From Byssothecium circinans (taxonomy: Eukaryota > Ascomycota > Dothideomycetes > Pleosporales > Massarinaceae): a stretch of 64,000 bases of DNA. Positions within the stretch are counted from its first letter, which is position 1. Each line of letters opens with the position of its first letter. The position numbers and the translations under genes are program-made. The notes beneath the pieces were generated by a model, which worked only from the letters and a program-made list of their open reading frames with translations, was not told the DNA's origin and searched no databases. Below are positions 22,880-33,798 of this stretch, one piece after another. The stretch covers positions 244,440 to 308,439 of the forward strand of contig ML977003.1 in NCBI GenBank assembly GCA_010015675.1, written 5' to 3'.

Positions 22880-23947
22880 ACGTATTCTACTACCAAACCG
22901 CCTAACCTATCAAACCGCCTAAAAATGCTTGGCGAGGAATATTAACTAGTATTATCTTAATAACAAAGCTAAACCTTAATATTTTCTTTTAAAATTTTAA
23001 ACCTAGATAGATATATATATAATCTAATAGGTATTAAATTTTTATAGCTATAGCTTACGTAATACAGTAGTTATTAGTAAGGGAAGAAATCTTAGGTAAA
23101 ACCTACCTTTTACTATAGATTAATAGCTAAACGTTAGTACTATACTATATAACTTTTAGGACTTACTTATTAGTATATTACTTAATAGCTATTAAGTTAT
23201 TATAGCGTGCAGCCTAGGTTTAACGCTATAATAGTAGGTGTAAGGTAGGAGGTAAGAAAAATTAGAAAACCTTCTAAATAAAGTTATATATATTAGATAT
23301 CTCTACTTTCTTCTTAGGAGGGAGATAATATATACTAAATAAAGCTATATATAAGTTTAAAGTAAGTAAATACCTATAAAACTAAAAGATCTAGCCTAGT
23401 AAGTATAGATTTTTAGGGTTCTAACACTGCCTTATAATATAGCTTATATAAGCTATTTTCTAATAGCTAACTATTTATATTACTACTATATATATATATA
23501 AAGTTTATTAAAAGAATAGAAGTAAGAATATCTAGCTAGATAAAATATTTAATTATAGTTTTCTAATTTTAAGAATTTCTACCTTCCCTACGCTAATTCT
23601 CTAATAGGTCTAGGCTGCACGCTATAATTTTAGTACTAATAGGTGTATTATATATATATAAACTAGCTCTAAAGTTATTATAGTTTATTTAGCTTGTTTA
23701 TTAGGTATTGTAGGGTATAAAGCTTAAGCAACCCTAGTATAATCTACTCTTATCTAGCTTAGTAAGATATTAGAAATCCTAGAATATTCTTTTATATCCT
23801 TTTAGATCTATATTATATATATCTGTATTTAAAATTTTAGCTTAATAGCTCTTATATTAAAATAGTTATTAACAATACAAAAGGTAGGAAATGCCAAGCA
23901 AATTTTAGGCGGTTCGGTGGATTGGGCGGTTCCGTGGTGGAATACGT
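22880..23947 (-). mobile_element. TIR element copy B (about 1068 bp, inverted relative to A)
   Basis: It starts ACGTATTCTACTACCAAACC after TA (22878..22879) and ends GTGGTGGAATACGT before TA (23948..23949). Its reverse complement follows copy A closely, including the outer 100 bp, the nested element and the ATATATAT runs. Differences from A are largely transitions. Confidence 0.8.
23200..23627. mobile_element. Nested 428-bp element inside copy B
   Basis: Same inverted termini as in copy A (TATAGCGTGCAGCCTAG and its inverse) and the same length, at the matching position. It was therefore present before the host element was copied. Confidence 0.75.
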
Positions 23948-23949
23948 TA

Positions 23950-24142
23950 TAGCTTACTAAGCTATTAGAAATCCTAGAATATTTTTCAATAACCTTTTAG
24001 ATCTATATTATATATAGCTGTATTTAAAATTTCAGCTTAATAGGTCTATTATTCAAATTGTTATTAAGGGTTGAATATTTGATTTTCCGCCAAGCATTTT
24101 TACGCGGTTCGATGGTGTGCGCAGTTCGATGGTGCTTTACGT
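23950..24142 (-). mobile_element. Truncated third copy, right end only
   Basis: The sequence AGCTTACTAAGCTATTAG onward repeats the distal part of copy B. It ends with a TIR-like GGTTCGATGGTG...TTTACGT followed by TA. The rest of the element is missing. Confidence 0.65.
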
Positions 24143-24144
24143 TA

Positions 24145-24978
24145 GTTCCTACCTGTCGAAACAGTTTAACGCTGTCTCGCATAAAGAAAAACCATCTGTA
24201 TTACCATAGTAGTGTCAGATAATGATAGTGATCACCGAGAGCTGCTTAGGTAAAAACCACTGATTCAAGCTAATCACATGACTGTGAGCTCACCTGGGCA
24301 TCCTTACACCACAGTACTGTAGACGGGATCCTTGGCACGGGCCTGAATCTATTTGGTTCCTGGGGAATCTAATAATGTACATTTTACATATTACAATACA
24401 ATACAGTACATGCGTGCACGCCAACACGCACGGCACGGCGCACACGCGGCCTGGCGGCACTGACTCCGACGGGCGACCATTTGTATATATGCGTCTCTTC
24501 GTCGGAGTTGCTCCGACGAGGGCGACGGCGAAGGCGACGGGACAGACTCTCGAATTCCAAATTCCAATCAGCCCGTCCGTCCTGTGCCAACGCTGATGCC
24601 GAGGTTGCTAGCTGATGTTGCTTCGCTAACTCCTTAGTTTACATACAGGACATCGCTTAGATGGCATGGCGTCCAATTATATGTGCTCCCCTTTTTCAGG
24701 TTTAGATACCCAGCAGCCAGATCGGGTCGGGAGCGTCTTACGAGCTTGGCGGGGTGTGGGGTATGAAGTGCACTGGGATGATTACTACGTCAGACGTTTC
24801 TGGACAGGGACCTGGTGCATGTCTAGACTCTAGACGCTACCCATGCCGCCCTGTCCTCCACAGGGGGAAGATTGGATGGACATGCGCATGTGAAAGGGCT
24901 GAATTGTTGGCGTTTATCTAAAGATCCCAGGTCTCCCTTCATCTCGCCCTCGACACCATCCCCTCACATCTCACAACG
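24145..24978. other. Intergenic: edge of island and P450 promoter
   Basis: Composition returns to normal. No gene is supported; the overlapping ORFs on both strands at 24375..24596 are mirror images of one GC-rich patch. The last 80 bases are a C/T/A-rich leader. Confidence 0.4.
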
Positions 24979-26600
24979 ATGATCCTCACCACCTCCCCCA
25001 CCGTCCTAATCCTCCTCGGCAGCACAACCCTCTACCTCCTCTACACACGGCTAGCCCTCTACCTCCGGCGGCGCGCCTTCAAAAAACAACACAACTGCCA
25101 ACCCAGCTTTTACACGTACAACAAAGACCCGATCCTCGGCCTGGACGTCTTACAAGAAAGCCTCCGCCATGTCAAAACCCGCACCCTCCTCCCGGCCCAA
25201 CGCAACCGCTTCCTCAGCCAAAACACACGCACCTTCCGCTCGCGGCAGGTCGACTCGCCCATCATCGCGACTATAGAGCCCGAAAACATGAAAACGATAC
25301 TGAGTCTGCGCTTCAAAGACTACTCGCTCGGGCACCGGCAGCGCGCCTTCTACCCGCTCCTCGGCGACGGCATCTTCAACTCCGACGGCGAAAAGTGGGC
25401 GAATTCGCGGCACTTGCTCCGACCGAACTTCGCACGGGAGCAAGTCGCCGACCTGGAGGCACTGGAGCGCCATTTCAAACTCCTGCTCCAACACATCCCC
25501 GGCGACGCCGCGACATTCGATCTGCAGAAACTGTTCTTCCGGTACACACTTGACACAGCGACGGAGTTCCTCTTCAACCATTCGACGAATAGTCTGCGCG
25601 TGCTGGGCGATGATAGCCAGAGCGCCGAAGCCGCCTTCGCGAAAGCCTTCACGCGCGCCAGCGACGATATCCTAGCGCAGATCCGCGCGGGGGCGCTGCA
25701 CTGGTTCCGCAGGGGGAGGAAGGAGCGGCGCGAGGCGGTGCGGATATGTCACGAGTATGTGGAGCGGTTCGCCGACGAGGCGATATCGTGGCGGCGCGAC
25801 AGGGATGCCGGGAAGATCGAAGAGAAAGGAAATGAGCGCTACGTCTTCATCCGCGAACTCGCGAAGCAGACTACAGACCGCACGGTCCTGCGCGACGAAC
25901 TCATCAATATTTTGCTGGCGGGGAGAGATACCACCGCCGGCCTGCTGAGTAACATGTTCTTCATGATCGCGACGCGTCCACGGATCTGGGAAAAGATCAG
26001 AGAGGAGGTGAAGTTTCTCGGCGGGAGACCGCCGTCGTACGACGAGTTGAGGAATCTGAAGTATGTCAAGTATTGTCTGAATGAGGGCCTGAGACTCTTC
26101 CCCGCCGTGCCGGGGAATATGCGCCTCGCGGTTCGCGATACCGTGCTGCCGCTCGGCGGGGGAAAGGATCAGAAGAGTCCGCTTTTTGTGGCAAAGGGGA
26201 CTGCGGTGGGGTATTCGCCGTTTGCGATGCATCGCCGCGAGGACTTTTATGGCGCGGATGCGGAGGAGTTTCGGCCTGAGAGGTGGGAGACGCTGAGGGT
26301 GGGGTGGGAGTATTTGCCGTTTAATGGCGGGCCGAGAATTTGGTGAGTCTTTCTTTCCTGCATTGCATGTGTGGTGTGTGAAAGGTAGATTCGGGTATGG
26401 AAAGGCTGACTCGTTTGCGTAGTTTGGGACAGCAGTATGCGCTTACCGAGGCGAGTTTTGTGACGGTGAGGCTGGCGCAGATGTTCAAGGCAGTGGAGAG
26501 TAGGGATACTAACGGTGGGGTTTGGGTCGAGGGCTTGGGCTTGACGTTGTGTAGTGGGAACGGGACGTTGGTTGGCCTGGTTGCTGATGAGACGGCGTGA
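24979..26600 (+). CDS. Cytochrome P450, CYP52-like (alkane/fatty acid hydroxylase type)
   Basis: A heme-thiolate monooxygenase, probably ER-anchored, that oxidises a lipophilic substrate using a reductase partner. Exons 24979..26342 and 26423..26600 give 513 aa, normal length. An N-terminal membrane anchor (VLILLGSTTLYLLYTRLALY) is followed by P450 landmarks: helix I AGRDTTAG (about 314-321), helix K EGLR, PERW, and the heme loop FNGGPRICLGQQ. The Cys ligand codon is created by the splice; the 80-nt intron (GTGAGT...CGTAG, branch GCTGAC) splits it. The N-terminal half (LSLRFKDYSLGHRQRAFYPL; GDGIFNSDG) resembles CYP52 and relatives such as CYP539. The substrate cannot be assigned. It converges with a UstYa-family gene 213 bp downstream and sits beside the transposon island. 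Confidence 0.92.
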
Positions 26601-26813
26601 TCCTGTTCTAGTTCATTTCGGACTGACCAATGATGAGGGAATGGGTGTTTATAGGTATGGTACGCGCGCATGGCGTTCTTGGAATCTGACCTTGATTACG
26701 TCTCAGGATTGTATGTATGTATATACTTCCCTCACGGAAGAATACGCATTTTAATCAACGCTTTCGTCATTCTCCGTTTGAACATTCCATACATACACAC
26801 TCGTTAACCGTCG

Positions 26814-27825
26814 TCACTCCACCTCCACATCCTCACTCGCAATCCACTTCTCCCCCCCAACTCCCCTCGCTTCCAAATACCCATAAACCTCGCCATAATT
26901 CTTACAGACATGCCTCGCATCCCAGCCATCACTGCCTCCCAGATCCTCGCCGTTCTTCCCCCGCGGAAACGTCGTCGCTGCGCCCTCCAGAGCGACATCC
27001 CCAGCGCACATCATCGCCTGTCGCAGGTACTCGAAGCAGTGGTTGATGTGCCAGGGCATGTGGATGGGCGGCTTGGCGGACGGGTCGATGGGATAGCTGA
27101 TTTGGAGCGTGTTGTAGGCTTCGATTATAGTGTAGAGGCAGTGCAGTTGGTGTGTTACGGAGGTTGTGTAGACGGTTTTGTTGGGGTAGTCGTGGATGGG
27201 GTGGGGGAGGTTGGGGTAGGCGCGCGGGTTGGGGATTTCGAGGTAGCCGAGGCCCGCTGCTCGTGTGTTAGAGGCTAGTCTGTGGAAGTGAAAGGGCTCN
27301 NNNNNNNNNNNNNNNNNNNAAACGTACCAGGGACTATGTCAAGCCAAGCTTGTTGCGTCTCGTTACTCCACCAGTCCAGCGGTTTTTCGGGCGCGAATGT
27401 ATCGTTTGGTGTAAACGAGACGATTTGTTGCGAAACTGTTCATGAATCATTAGTCTAGCTCTCGTCGCACAACATTCGTATCCTCGCCAACTCTCAATAC
27501 TGCTCCTACAGATAAAGAAGAAGACAAACTCACATCTCGGCGCAAACCCACTAACATCCCCCAACCCCTCATACGCATACCCCCTCCCCGCCTCCCTTCC
27601 CCACCGTCTATCCACCAACAACCCCAGAATCACAACGAGCAACCCCGTATCAATCACCCACCGCCACTTCTTCACCCTCCCCCACAACGTCTTTTTTCTC
27701 CACCCCCGCGGCGGCGGGGTTTCCAGACCGTCTTCGAGGTCGTCGACTTCGGTGCTTGACCGCGAGTGTGTTGTAAAATCCGTGTCGGTGTTGCGTAACG
27801 CATCGTATCTGTGATCGTCCTTCAT
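26814..27825 (-). CDS. UstYa-family (DUF3328) oxidase-like protein
   Basis: UstYa-family proteins are fungal membrane proteins that catalyse oxidative cyclisation, halogenation or related steps on peptides in RiPP pathways (ustiloxin, asperipin, phomopsin) and some other metabolites. Exons 27825..27534, 27435..27328 and 27256..26814 give 280 aa. The product has a short acidic N-terminus, one membrane segment (WVIDTGLLVVILGLLVDRRW), the region SFTPNDTFAPEKPLDWWSN, and both diagnostic HxxHC motifs: HQLHC (in THQLHCLYTI) and HINHC (in HMPWHINHCFEYLRQ). Introns of 98 nt (GTGAGT...GAACAG) and 71 nt keep phase. The 20-base N run (27300..27319) lies inside the second intron, so the coding sequence is complete. 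The reading frame is open upstream to about 28113, so an earlier start cannot be excluded. Confidence 0.88.
27300..27319. other. Assembly gap (20 N)
   Basis: Exactly 20 N characters, likely a placeholder. It falls inside the second intron of the UstYa-family gene, so true intron length is unknown. Confidence 0.95.
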
Positions 27826-28824
27826 CTTCTTCTCCCTTCTCTTAGCTTTCTGCGTCGATGTGGCGGCTTTGGTCGTAGTGGCAGTGGGTATTTTGGAAAT
27901 ATCGAGGGTGCTTTTGTAGGGTAAGAGGTTGGGCATTAAAGTAAGGTAGTTGATGGTAATAGTAATAGTATAATTTGTGGAAGGAGAGGCGCGCAGCGAC
28001 CTGATATCTATGCAAAGGCAAAGTGCGAAAAGCAGAGACGAGAACGCAGAAAAGAGAAGAACGTATGAAGTGAGAGGAGTTCGAGACGCAGAAGCTAAGA
28101 GTGGCGTTATCATATTGGTTTCCCCTTGGATTCATATCAAACGTCTCTCGCACTCTGCTGTAACGCCAAGCGTCTGAGAACGGCGGAGGGAGAACCTCAG
28201 GAGTTTTTCCAAGGCCATGGCGCCAGTTCGGAGAGTGGAAGCGCGCTCGTTATGTGCATCGTGTTCTTTGGCATCTTGTCTCCTAGATGGAAGGATGGAG
28301 TATTTGATGGGAAGGTGAGAAGATGGGATGAGTAGATCGGAGTACAACATTAAAATAGCTTCCCTAGCATTACGACCTCGCCGAGACTGGCAGTGAGCTG
28401 TCGTGGTATCTACAGAAATTTGTAAAGACTAGAGCTGGAAAAATTGTGAGCTTGATGGACACTTGGTCTCATTCTGCATGGTGTTGGGCTGGTGGTGTCA
28501 GCAAAGATCGGGTGCCGGGCTTCTTTCCACGTCGGCAGCCAGCATTGCCGACCTGCCGATAGCTTCTTCAACCACCATACCACCATGAGGAGCAACCAAT
28601 ACATCACCAATCCAAAGACGCTGTGCACTTATGTATATCGATGATGGTATTCGTAGGTAAGCTATTAAAAAGCTTCAGTTAAAGAGCCTCTGTTAGGACG
28701 GTGACCTCGGCCACGATGAAGCTTCTCCCTAGCGTCCGTCTTCATCAATCAAAGTATACGAATTCCTGATTGCGATACCTACTATATACGCTAAACATAT
28801 GTCAGTATACTGACGATGCGCAAT
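27826..28824. other. Intergenic upstream of UstYa-family gene
   Basis: About 1 kb without a supported gene. The minus-strand frame in 27826..28113 is open and continuous with the UstYa gene but reads like leader sequence. I checked it for a repeated Lys-Arg-flanked precursor peptide and saw none. Confidence 0.4.
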
Positions 28825-30846
28825 TTACTCCACGATCCGGATATGGCGCTTGCTCCCCGCTGGCTGGGGACGCAACATCGAAGCCGAAGTGCTGCTCTTG
28901 AGCGCTTTCGTCGCATGTTCCTTCACCGTCGGCGGTGACGGCATGTCGACACTTTCATCGCGAACACCAATCGGCATAAACGATCCCTCACTTGCAGGAA
29001 AGCTTGCAGGAGAGAGGCTAGGAATAGGTCGTGCTTGGGAAACTGCGTGATTTCTTGAATGCATTCTCTTCCGAGCCATCGACACTGAGTCGCGATGCTT
29101 GAACAACTCTGGGGATATGCCGCCGCCGCTTCGGAGGACGCGCGTGTATGCGAGTGCGACCGAATCACGATGACCGCGGAACTTGAGCTCGGATTCTTCG
29201 ATGTTGGACAGTTTGCGCGGAGAGGCTGCTTGCTTCGTTTTTGGGTAGCCCTTGAACATTTCTGATGGCATGTCGAGGTCAAGCAAAGGAAGGGTAGCGA
29301 CAACTTCTGATGCCTTCGCTATATCATTCTGGGTGAGTAGTCCATCGGTGTCATTGGAGTCGTCGGAGTTGTCAGAAGAAGCTGTTCGCGATGGGCGGAC
29401 ACTCGTCGAGCGTGAATTGAAGTGAGATTGGGAGGCACTTGTCCTTGTGCTGTTGGGTGGCGCGCGACTCAATGCATCTTCGTGGTCTGGCGCATGTTCT
29501 CTTGAAGCACTGCGTCCGTCGTCATCAGGAAAGACTACAACTTCTGCCTTGAAAGATTCCGGAACTCCGCCACCAACAGTCCACTCAGTCAATTTTGAAT
29601 TCACCCGCTCTAAACTTCGCGATGCTGTCGATCCAATTGTGTCCGGAGCTTGACTGGGAGAGGAACTCCTCCGCAGACAGATATTGCTCTCGACGGGAAT
29701 GTCATCCCAAATGACCTCGAAGCAGCCGCTCTTTGACTCAACGATTTGCATGGTAGGGGTTGTTGGATCGATGCCGCCTTCGTCGAACGTTTCCTCCGAG
29801 CGCCAGCAAGGCGCAATAGCGACGACATGGACATCCGTTCGGGTCACGGCAGGATCGGCGGCTTTGCTCTTGACGGTGATAGGGTTTGGGAAAGAAGGCG
29901 CTTTATTGATTTCGGGTTCTTTTGTTCCCTTTTCCTTCTTCATCAAACCCTTGCATTCGTCCTCTTCGGATGCGACCTCCTGATTGTGTTCCCGCGACCA
30001 CAGCTTCCGAGACGGCAACGAGTCCAGCTTCTTCGACACAGCGTCCTCGAAATCTACGGTCTTGACCCGTCGTAATGGTTGTATGCCTTCCGGACTGGCC
30101 GGAATCGTTGTGACTTCGCTTGGAGGCGTGGTCGCGGCACTCTTGGATTTGCGCATGCTTGACTTGAGTGGCACTTTGTTTCTGTGTGGGTTCTTTGATG
30201 CTTGAGGTATGGACGCAGAGTCTGACTTTGACCGAGGGAACCACTTGAATCCAGGCTTTGGGGATCGAGGGTCTATCCAGCGGAACGGTCCATTTGATGT
30301 TCGCGCCGGCCGGACTCTCCACGGTTTGACGGGAACCTGACCACTATGGTGGGTTTGGTTTGTAAGTTGCCGCTTTAGAGTGGCCGAGTCGATGGTAGGA
30401 TCATGGTAGCGAGATCGCGACTCGATGCGAGAATTACTCGACGAGTGTCGGAGGAAACGGCGGGCAGGCTGAAGCAGCGCATCACTCGGATATGGCGATG
30501 TGTCGGGTCGCTTTTCATTCTTCGCCTGATTGTTTGCGACGGTGGTGATTTGGGAATCAATCGACGAATTGCTACGTCGGGCTTGGGCATCCAGTACGAG
30601 ATCGCTTGTCGACCTCCTCAAGGTGCGGTTCGCTCCTGCCACTCTGAGGTGAGTCTTCGGATGAATCTTTGTCCGGTTTGTATTATTGTTACCGGCGTCG
30701 ACGGCTCCGTCTTTGAGGATGAGCGGTTCCGTATCGGTATCGTCTCCCATCGGTGTGGCGAAGATATTGCGATCGGCCTCGTCGTTGACCATGAGGCTTT
30801 CGAAAGCAGATGAGATGGGGATGTTTGCATCATGTACTCGGGACAT
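28825..30846 (-). CDS. Disordered Ser-rich protein, function unknown
   Basis: A single uninterrupted 673-aa ORF (start MSRVHDANIPISSAFESLMV). It is rich in Ser, Arg, Pro and Asp, with no signal peptide, membrane segment or enzyme motif. Basic, phosphorylation-type patches occur throughout (SKSDSASI; KSSMRKSKSAATTPPS). A 16-residue acidic run (SSDNSDDSNDTDGLLT) precedes the C-terminal quarter. There, a short motif HRDSVALAYTRVLRSGGG is echoed by HRDSVSMARKRMHSRNHA. The protein ends KRHIRIVE. The conserved-looking parts are WRVRPARTSNGPFRWIDPRS, the HRDSV pair and the extreme C-terminus. I do not recognise a named family. Probably a fungal-specific intracellular or nuclear protein. Confidence 0.8.
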   Translation of the reverse strand: MSRVHDANIPISSAFESLMVNDEADRNIFATPMGDDTDTEPLILKDGAVDAGNNNTNRTKIHPKTHLRVAGANRTLRRSTSDLVLDAQARRSNSSIDSQITTVANNQAKNEKRPDTSPYPSDALLQPARRFLRHSSSNSRIESRSRYHDPTIDSATLKRQLTNQTHHSGQVPVKPWRVRPARTSNGPFRWIDPRSPKPGFKWFPRSKSDSASIPQASKNPHRNKVPLKSSMRKSKSAATTPPSEVTTIPASPEGIQPLRRVKTVDFEDAVSKKLDSLPSRKLWSREHNQEVASEEDECKGLMKKEKGTKEPEINKAPSFPNPITVKSKAADPAVTRTDVHVVAIAPCWRSEETFDEGGIDPTTPTMQIVESKSGCFEVIWDDIPVESNICLRRSSSPSQAPDTIGSTASRSLERVNSKLTEWTVGGGVPESFKAEVVVFPDDDGRSASREHAPDHEDALSRAPPNSTRTSASQSHFNSRSTSVRPSRTASSDNSDDSNDTDGLLTQNDIAKASEVVATLPLLDLDMPSEMFKGYPKTKQAASPRKLSNIEESELKFRGHRDSVALAYTRVLRSGGGISPELFKHRDSVSMARKRMHSRNHAVSQARPIPSLSPASFPASEGSFMPIGVRDESVDMPSPPTVKEHATKALKSSTSASMLRPQPAGSKRHIRIVE

Positions 30847-32125
30847 GGTTTCACTATGGCGAGCCGGACGGCTGCCAACGAGTGCTTAGCTGCGAGGACT
30901 TTGTGCGTTGACTGCTGAGCACGGCGCGATTGCACCGTTGTGGAGAGTAAGGATGAGTACGAAGGAAGGTTTAGGACATTTGTAGCTCGAATTCAAGGAT
31001 CAGAAAGGGAGGAGTAAGGAGGGCTGTGTTAGACAGAAATGAATTACCTTGGGTGCAATTTCGACGTTAGCGTGTAATGGAATCGAGCGAAACTGCGACA
31101 GAGTGCTTCCTGTAGTTCCTGTAGTCGTGACTGCCTGTCTAACATCTCGAAGGCAAATTCTACGGGAAGCACAGCAGGTCCATTCAAGTCATTTGAAGAT
31201 CCAATACCGCAAGAATATACGCTAGACTACAACTAGAAGTGACTCCTCTCGATACTAGCTTGAACGGAATGGACAATACGTCTTATATGCAGAAGTCGAC
31301 GGGGTTCATTTACTCCAATGTTGTTCGTGATGGTGATTACCATAGTCCAGCCTCGGGAAGCTGCTGTATCGATGCTTCACGCGGTTTTCGATGGCGGCGG
31401 CTTCACTGTAAAGGATTTCAACATGGCGGAGATCTGAAAACCTGCGTTGGCTTTGGATCAACGGCTGAGGTGTTTCACGGGTGTAGTTGAATGGGGGAAT
31501 GGGGAGCGAAAGGGTGGTGAGCACGCTAGATCAGTTCGGTATTAGCGCAATGTCGATCTCCTGAATACCGCACCCCCTGTCAAACCTCGACATGACTTTC
31601 GAAAATGAAGCAGAGGAAAGGCAGAACGTGAACACCAATGGCATTCCAATTCCATTACCTACACAAGACTAACAAGAGAGCAAAAAGAACTCCAACCACC
31701 TGCCTAAAGAGGTATCGCTCGTTCTCGCCAAACCTACCCCTCGGCGACTCATGAGCGAGCGCTCCCCCTCGTGTCTTACCCAATCTCCGCCGAGAAGAGA
31801 CCATGAAGACTTATGTGGGAAAGCTCGTACCTTGCAGACGCCACCGAGTGAATTATGGGCTTTGCAGACATGAGAGGACGCAGGAGATCGGCCATGCCGT
31901 CGTTAACGGACGTGTGCAGAAGACAAGCGCTATGCAGCTTCCTATCCAGTGGCAGGTGGTTATCATCAGCTGCACGCGTAACTATTATTGAAAGACTGTG
32001 GGATCTGCATTCTCCGTGGTTCCAAGCGTCTGGAACTCGATTGCAGGGGGGGTGTAGGAGTACAAATGCAGGTTTACAGCCTCCCCCTAAGCTACGGCCG
32101 CGACTTCTAATCATTCACGCTCAGT
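30847..32125. other. Intergenic, no gene seen
   Basis: About 1.3 kb separating the divergent 28825..30846 and 32126..33798 genes. Short ORFs on both strands have no recognisable content. Confidence 0.4.
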
Positions 32126-33798
32126 ATGATACTCTTCGCCTCATTCGGTCTCCTTGCAGCCCTTCAGCTCGGAGGTGTCGCTGCAACTTCCATAGCTCAA
32201 AAAGACGCTCGAAAAGATCCGGTACCACCTGCCATCAATACGACAACATGCAGTGGCAACAAGTACATTTATGAAGAGCTTGCCGGTTGGGGTATACTAG
32301 CCAATGATGCGAGAGACAAATTTGGGGATACCATAGGGGGCATCGGCAGTGCGATCGCGCTAGACAAGAAGTCATGGAAGAAGAAAGAAGGAGATAATGA
32401 GGGCTACAACGGCATTCTGTACGGGTTGCCTGATCGAGGCTGGAATACCGAAGGAACTCAAAACACACAGTCGCGGATCCACAAGTTCAGCATCTCATTC
32501 GATGTCGTGTCTGCAACCTTGCAGAAGCCAGCTTCGCCCAATTTTCAGCTCCAATATCTGGATACTATCCTTCTCACTGGACCTGACGGTACTCCTACTA
32601 CTGGTCTCGATGCGGATGCGACGGGTCACCTGTCCTTTGATGGCTTTCCAGACCTACCTGTTGCCACCTACACTGGCGATGGTTTTGGAGGTAACGGGAC
32701 GGGTGGTAAACGTATTTCCATTGATACGGAAGGCTTGGTTCTGGGAGAGGATAACACTTTCTGGATTAGTGATGAGTACGGCCCGTACATTTATCATTTC
32801 GATGGGTCCGGGAAAGTGATCAGTGCGGTTCGCCCCCCGAACGCCTTCATTCCCATTCGGAATGGTACCGAAAGCTTCAACGCAGCGTCTCCTCCCATTT
32901 ATGACCCCAATGTCGAAGTTGTGCCGGAAGATCCCGAGACTGGTCGCGCCAACAACCAAGGCCTAGAAGCTCTCACTGCAGATCCGAAAGGAAAGTACCT
33001 GTATGCTATGCTGCAAAGTGCAACGTAAGTATCCGTAGAATCATCAACGCGGGCTTTACTCACCTCATACACAGCATGCAGGAAGGTGGCAAGAAGTCCT
33101 CAAACCGTCGTTACACCCGTCTCCTCAAATACGAGATCCTAAAGAACGAGCTCAAGTACGATTCAGAGTACATTGTGCCCCTTCCGGTTCTCCGCACAGA
33201 TAAGGTCGCCGGCCAAAGCGAGATTCACTTCATCTCCGAAACACAATTCCTTGTTCTCGCCCGCGACTCTGGAGCCGGTCACGGTCAGGACAGTTCAGAG
33301 TCTATCTATCGCAACGCCGATGTATTCGATATCTCCAAGGCCACCAACATCAAAAGCGGCAAGAACGACGAGTTCGATGGAGCGGTGGCAAGTTCCAAGG
33401 GCAAGCTGAACTCCGACATCGTTCCAGCTGAATACTGCCCATGGCTGTCCTACAACAACAATGACCAACTGGGCCGGTTTGGTGCTCACAACGGAGGAGC
33501 GCAAGACGCGAGCTTGCTAAACGAAAAGTGGGAGAGCTTTGCTCTGGTGCCGGTGGCTGGGAAATTCGAGCGGAAAGGTGATGGCGACGAGTATTTCCTC
33601 ATCTCGGTCTCGGACAACGACTTTATTACACAAAATGGTCAGTTGGTTCTCTTCGCGATGCGCGATTTTGCTAACTGGGCTGGCATAGGGTATATCAATG
33701 GTGGTAAGAATAAGTATGCGGACGGCTCTGGATTCAACTTGGATACTCAGGTCCTCGTCTTCAGGGTCAGACTGCCAAAGGGCTCTGATCCTTTGTAA
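32126..33798 (+). CDS. Secreted esterase-like phytase-domain protein
   Basis: Exons 32126..33024 and 33075..33798 give 540 aa. The 50-nt intron (GTAAGT...CACAG) joins LQSAT to MQEGGKKS in phase. An N-terminal signal peptide is clear (MILFASFGLLAALQLGGVAA). The rest reads as a beta-propeller-like secreted protein of the 'esterase-like activity of phytase' family: GGIGSAIALD near residue 70, LPDRGWNTEG, GLVLGEDNTFWISDEYGPYI and NQGLEALTADPKGKYLYAML. Several N-glycosylation sequons are present (NGT at two places). It is probably extracellular or wall-associated. The family name reflects one reported activity; the substrate here is unknown. Confidence 0.85.

Noticed and set aside
27826..28113. 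Possible RiPP precursor upstream of the UstYa-family gene
   Set aside because: The frame has no signal peptide with repeated Lys-Arg-flanked cores; it reads as leader continuous with the UstYa frame.
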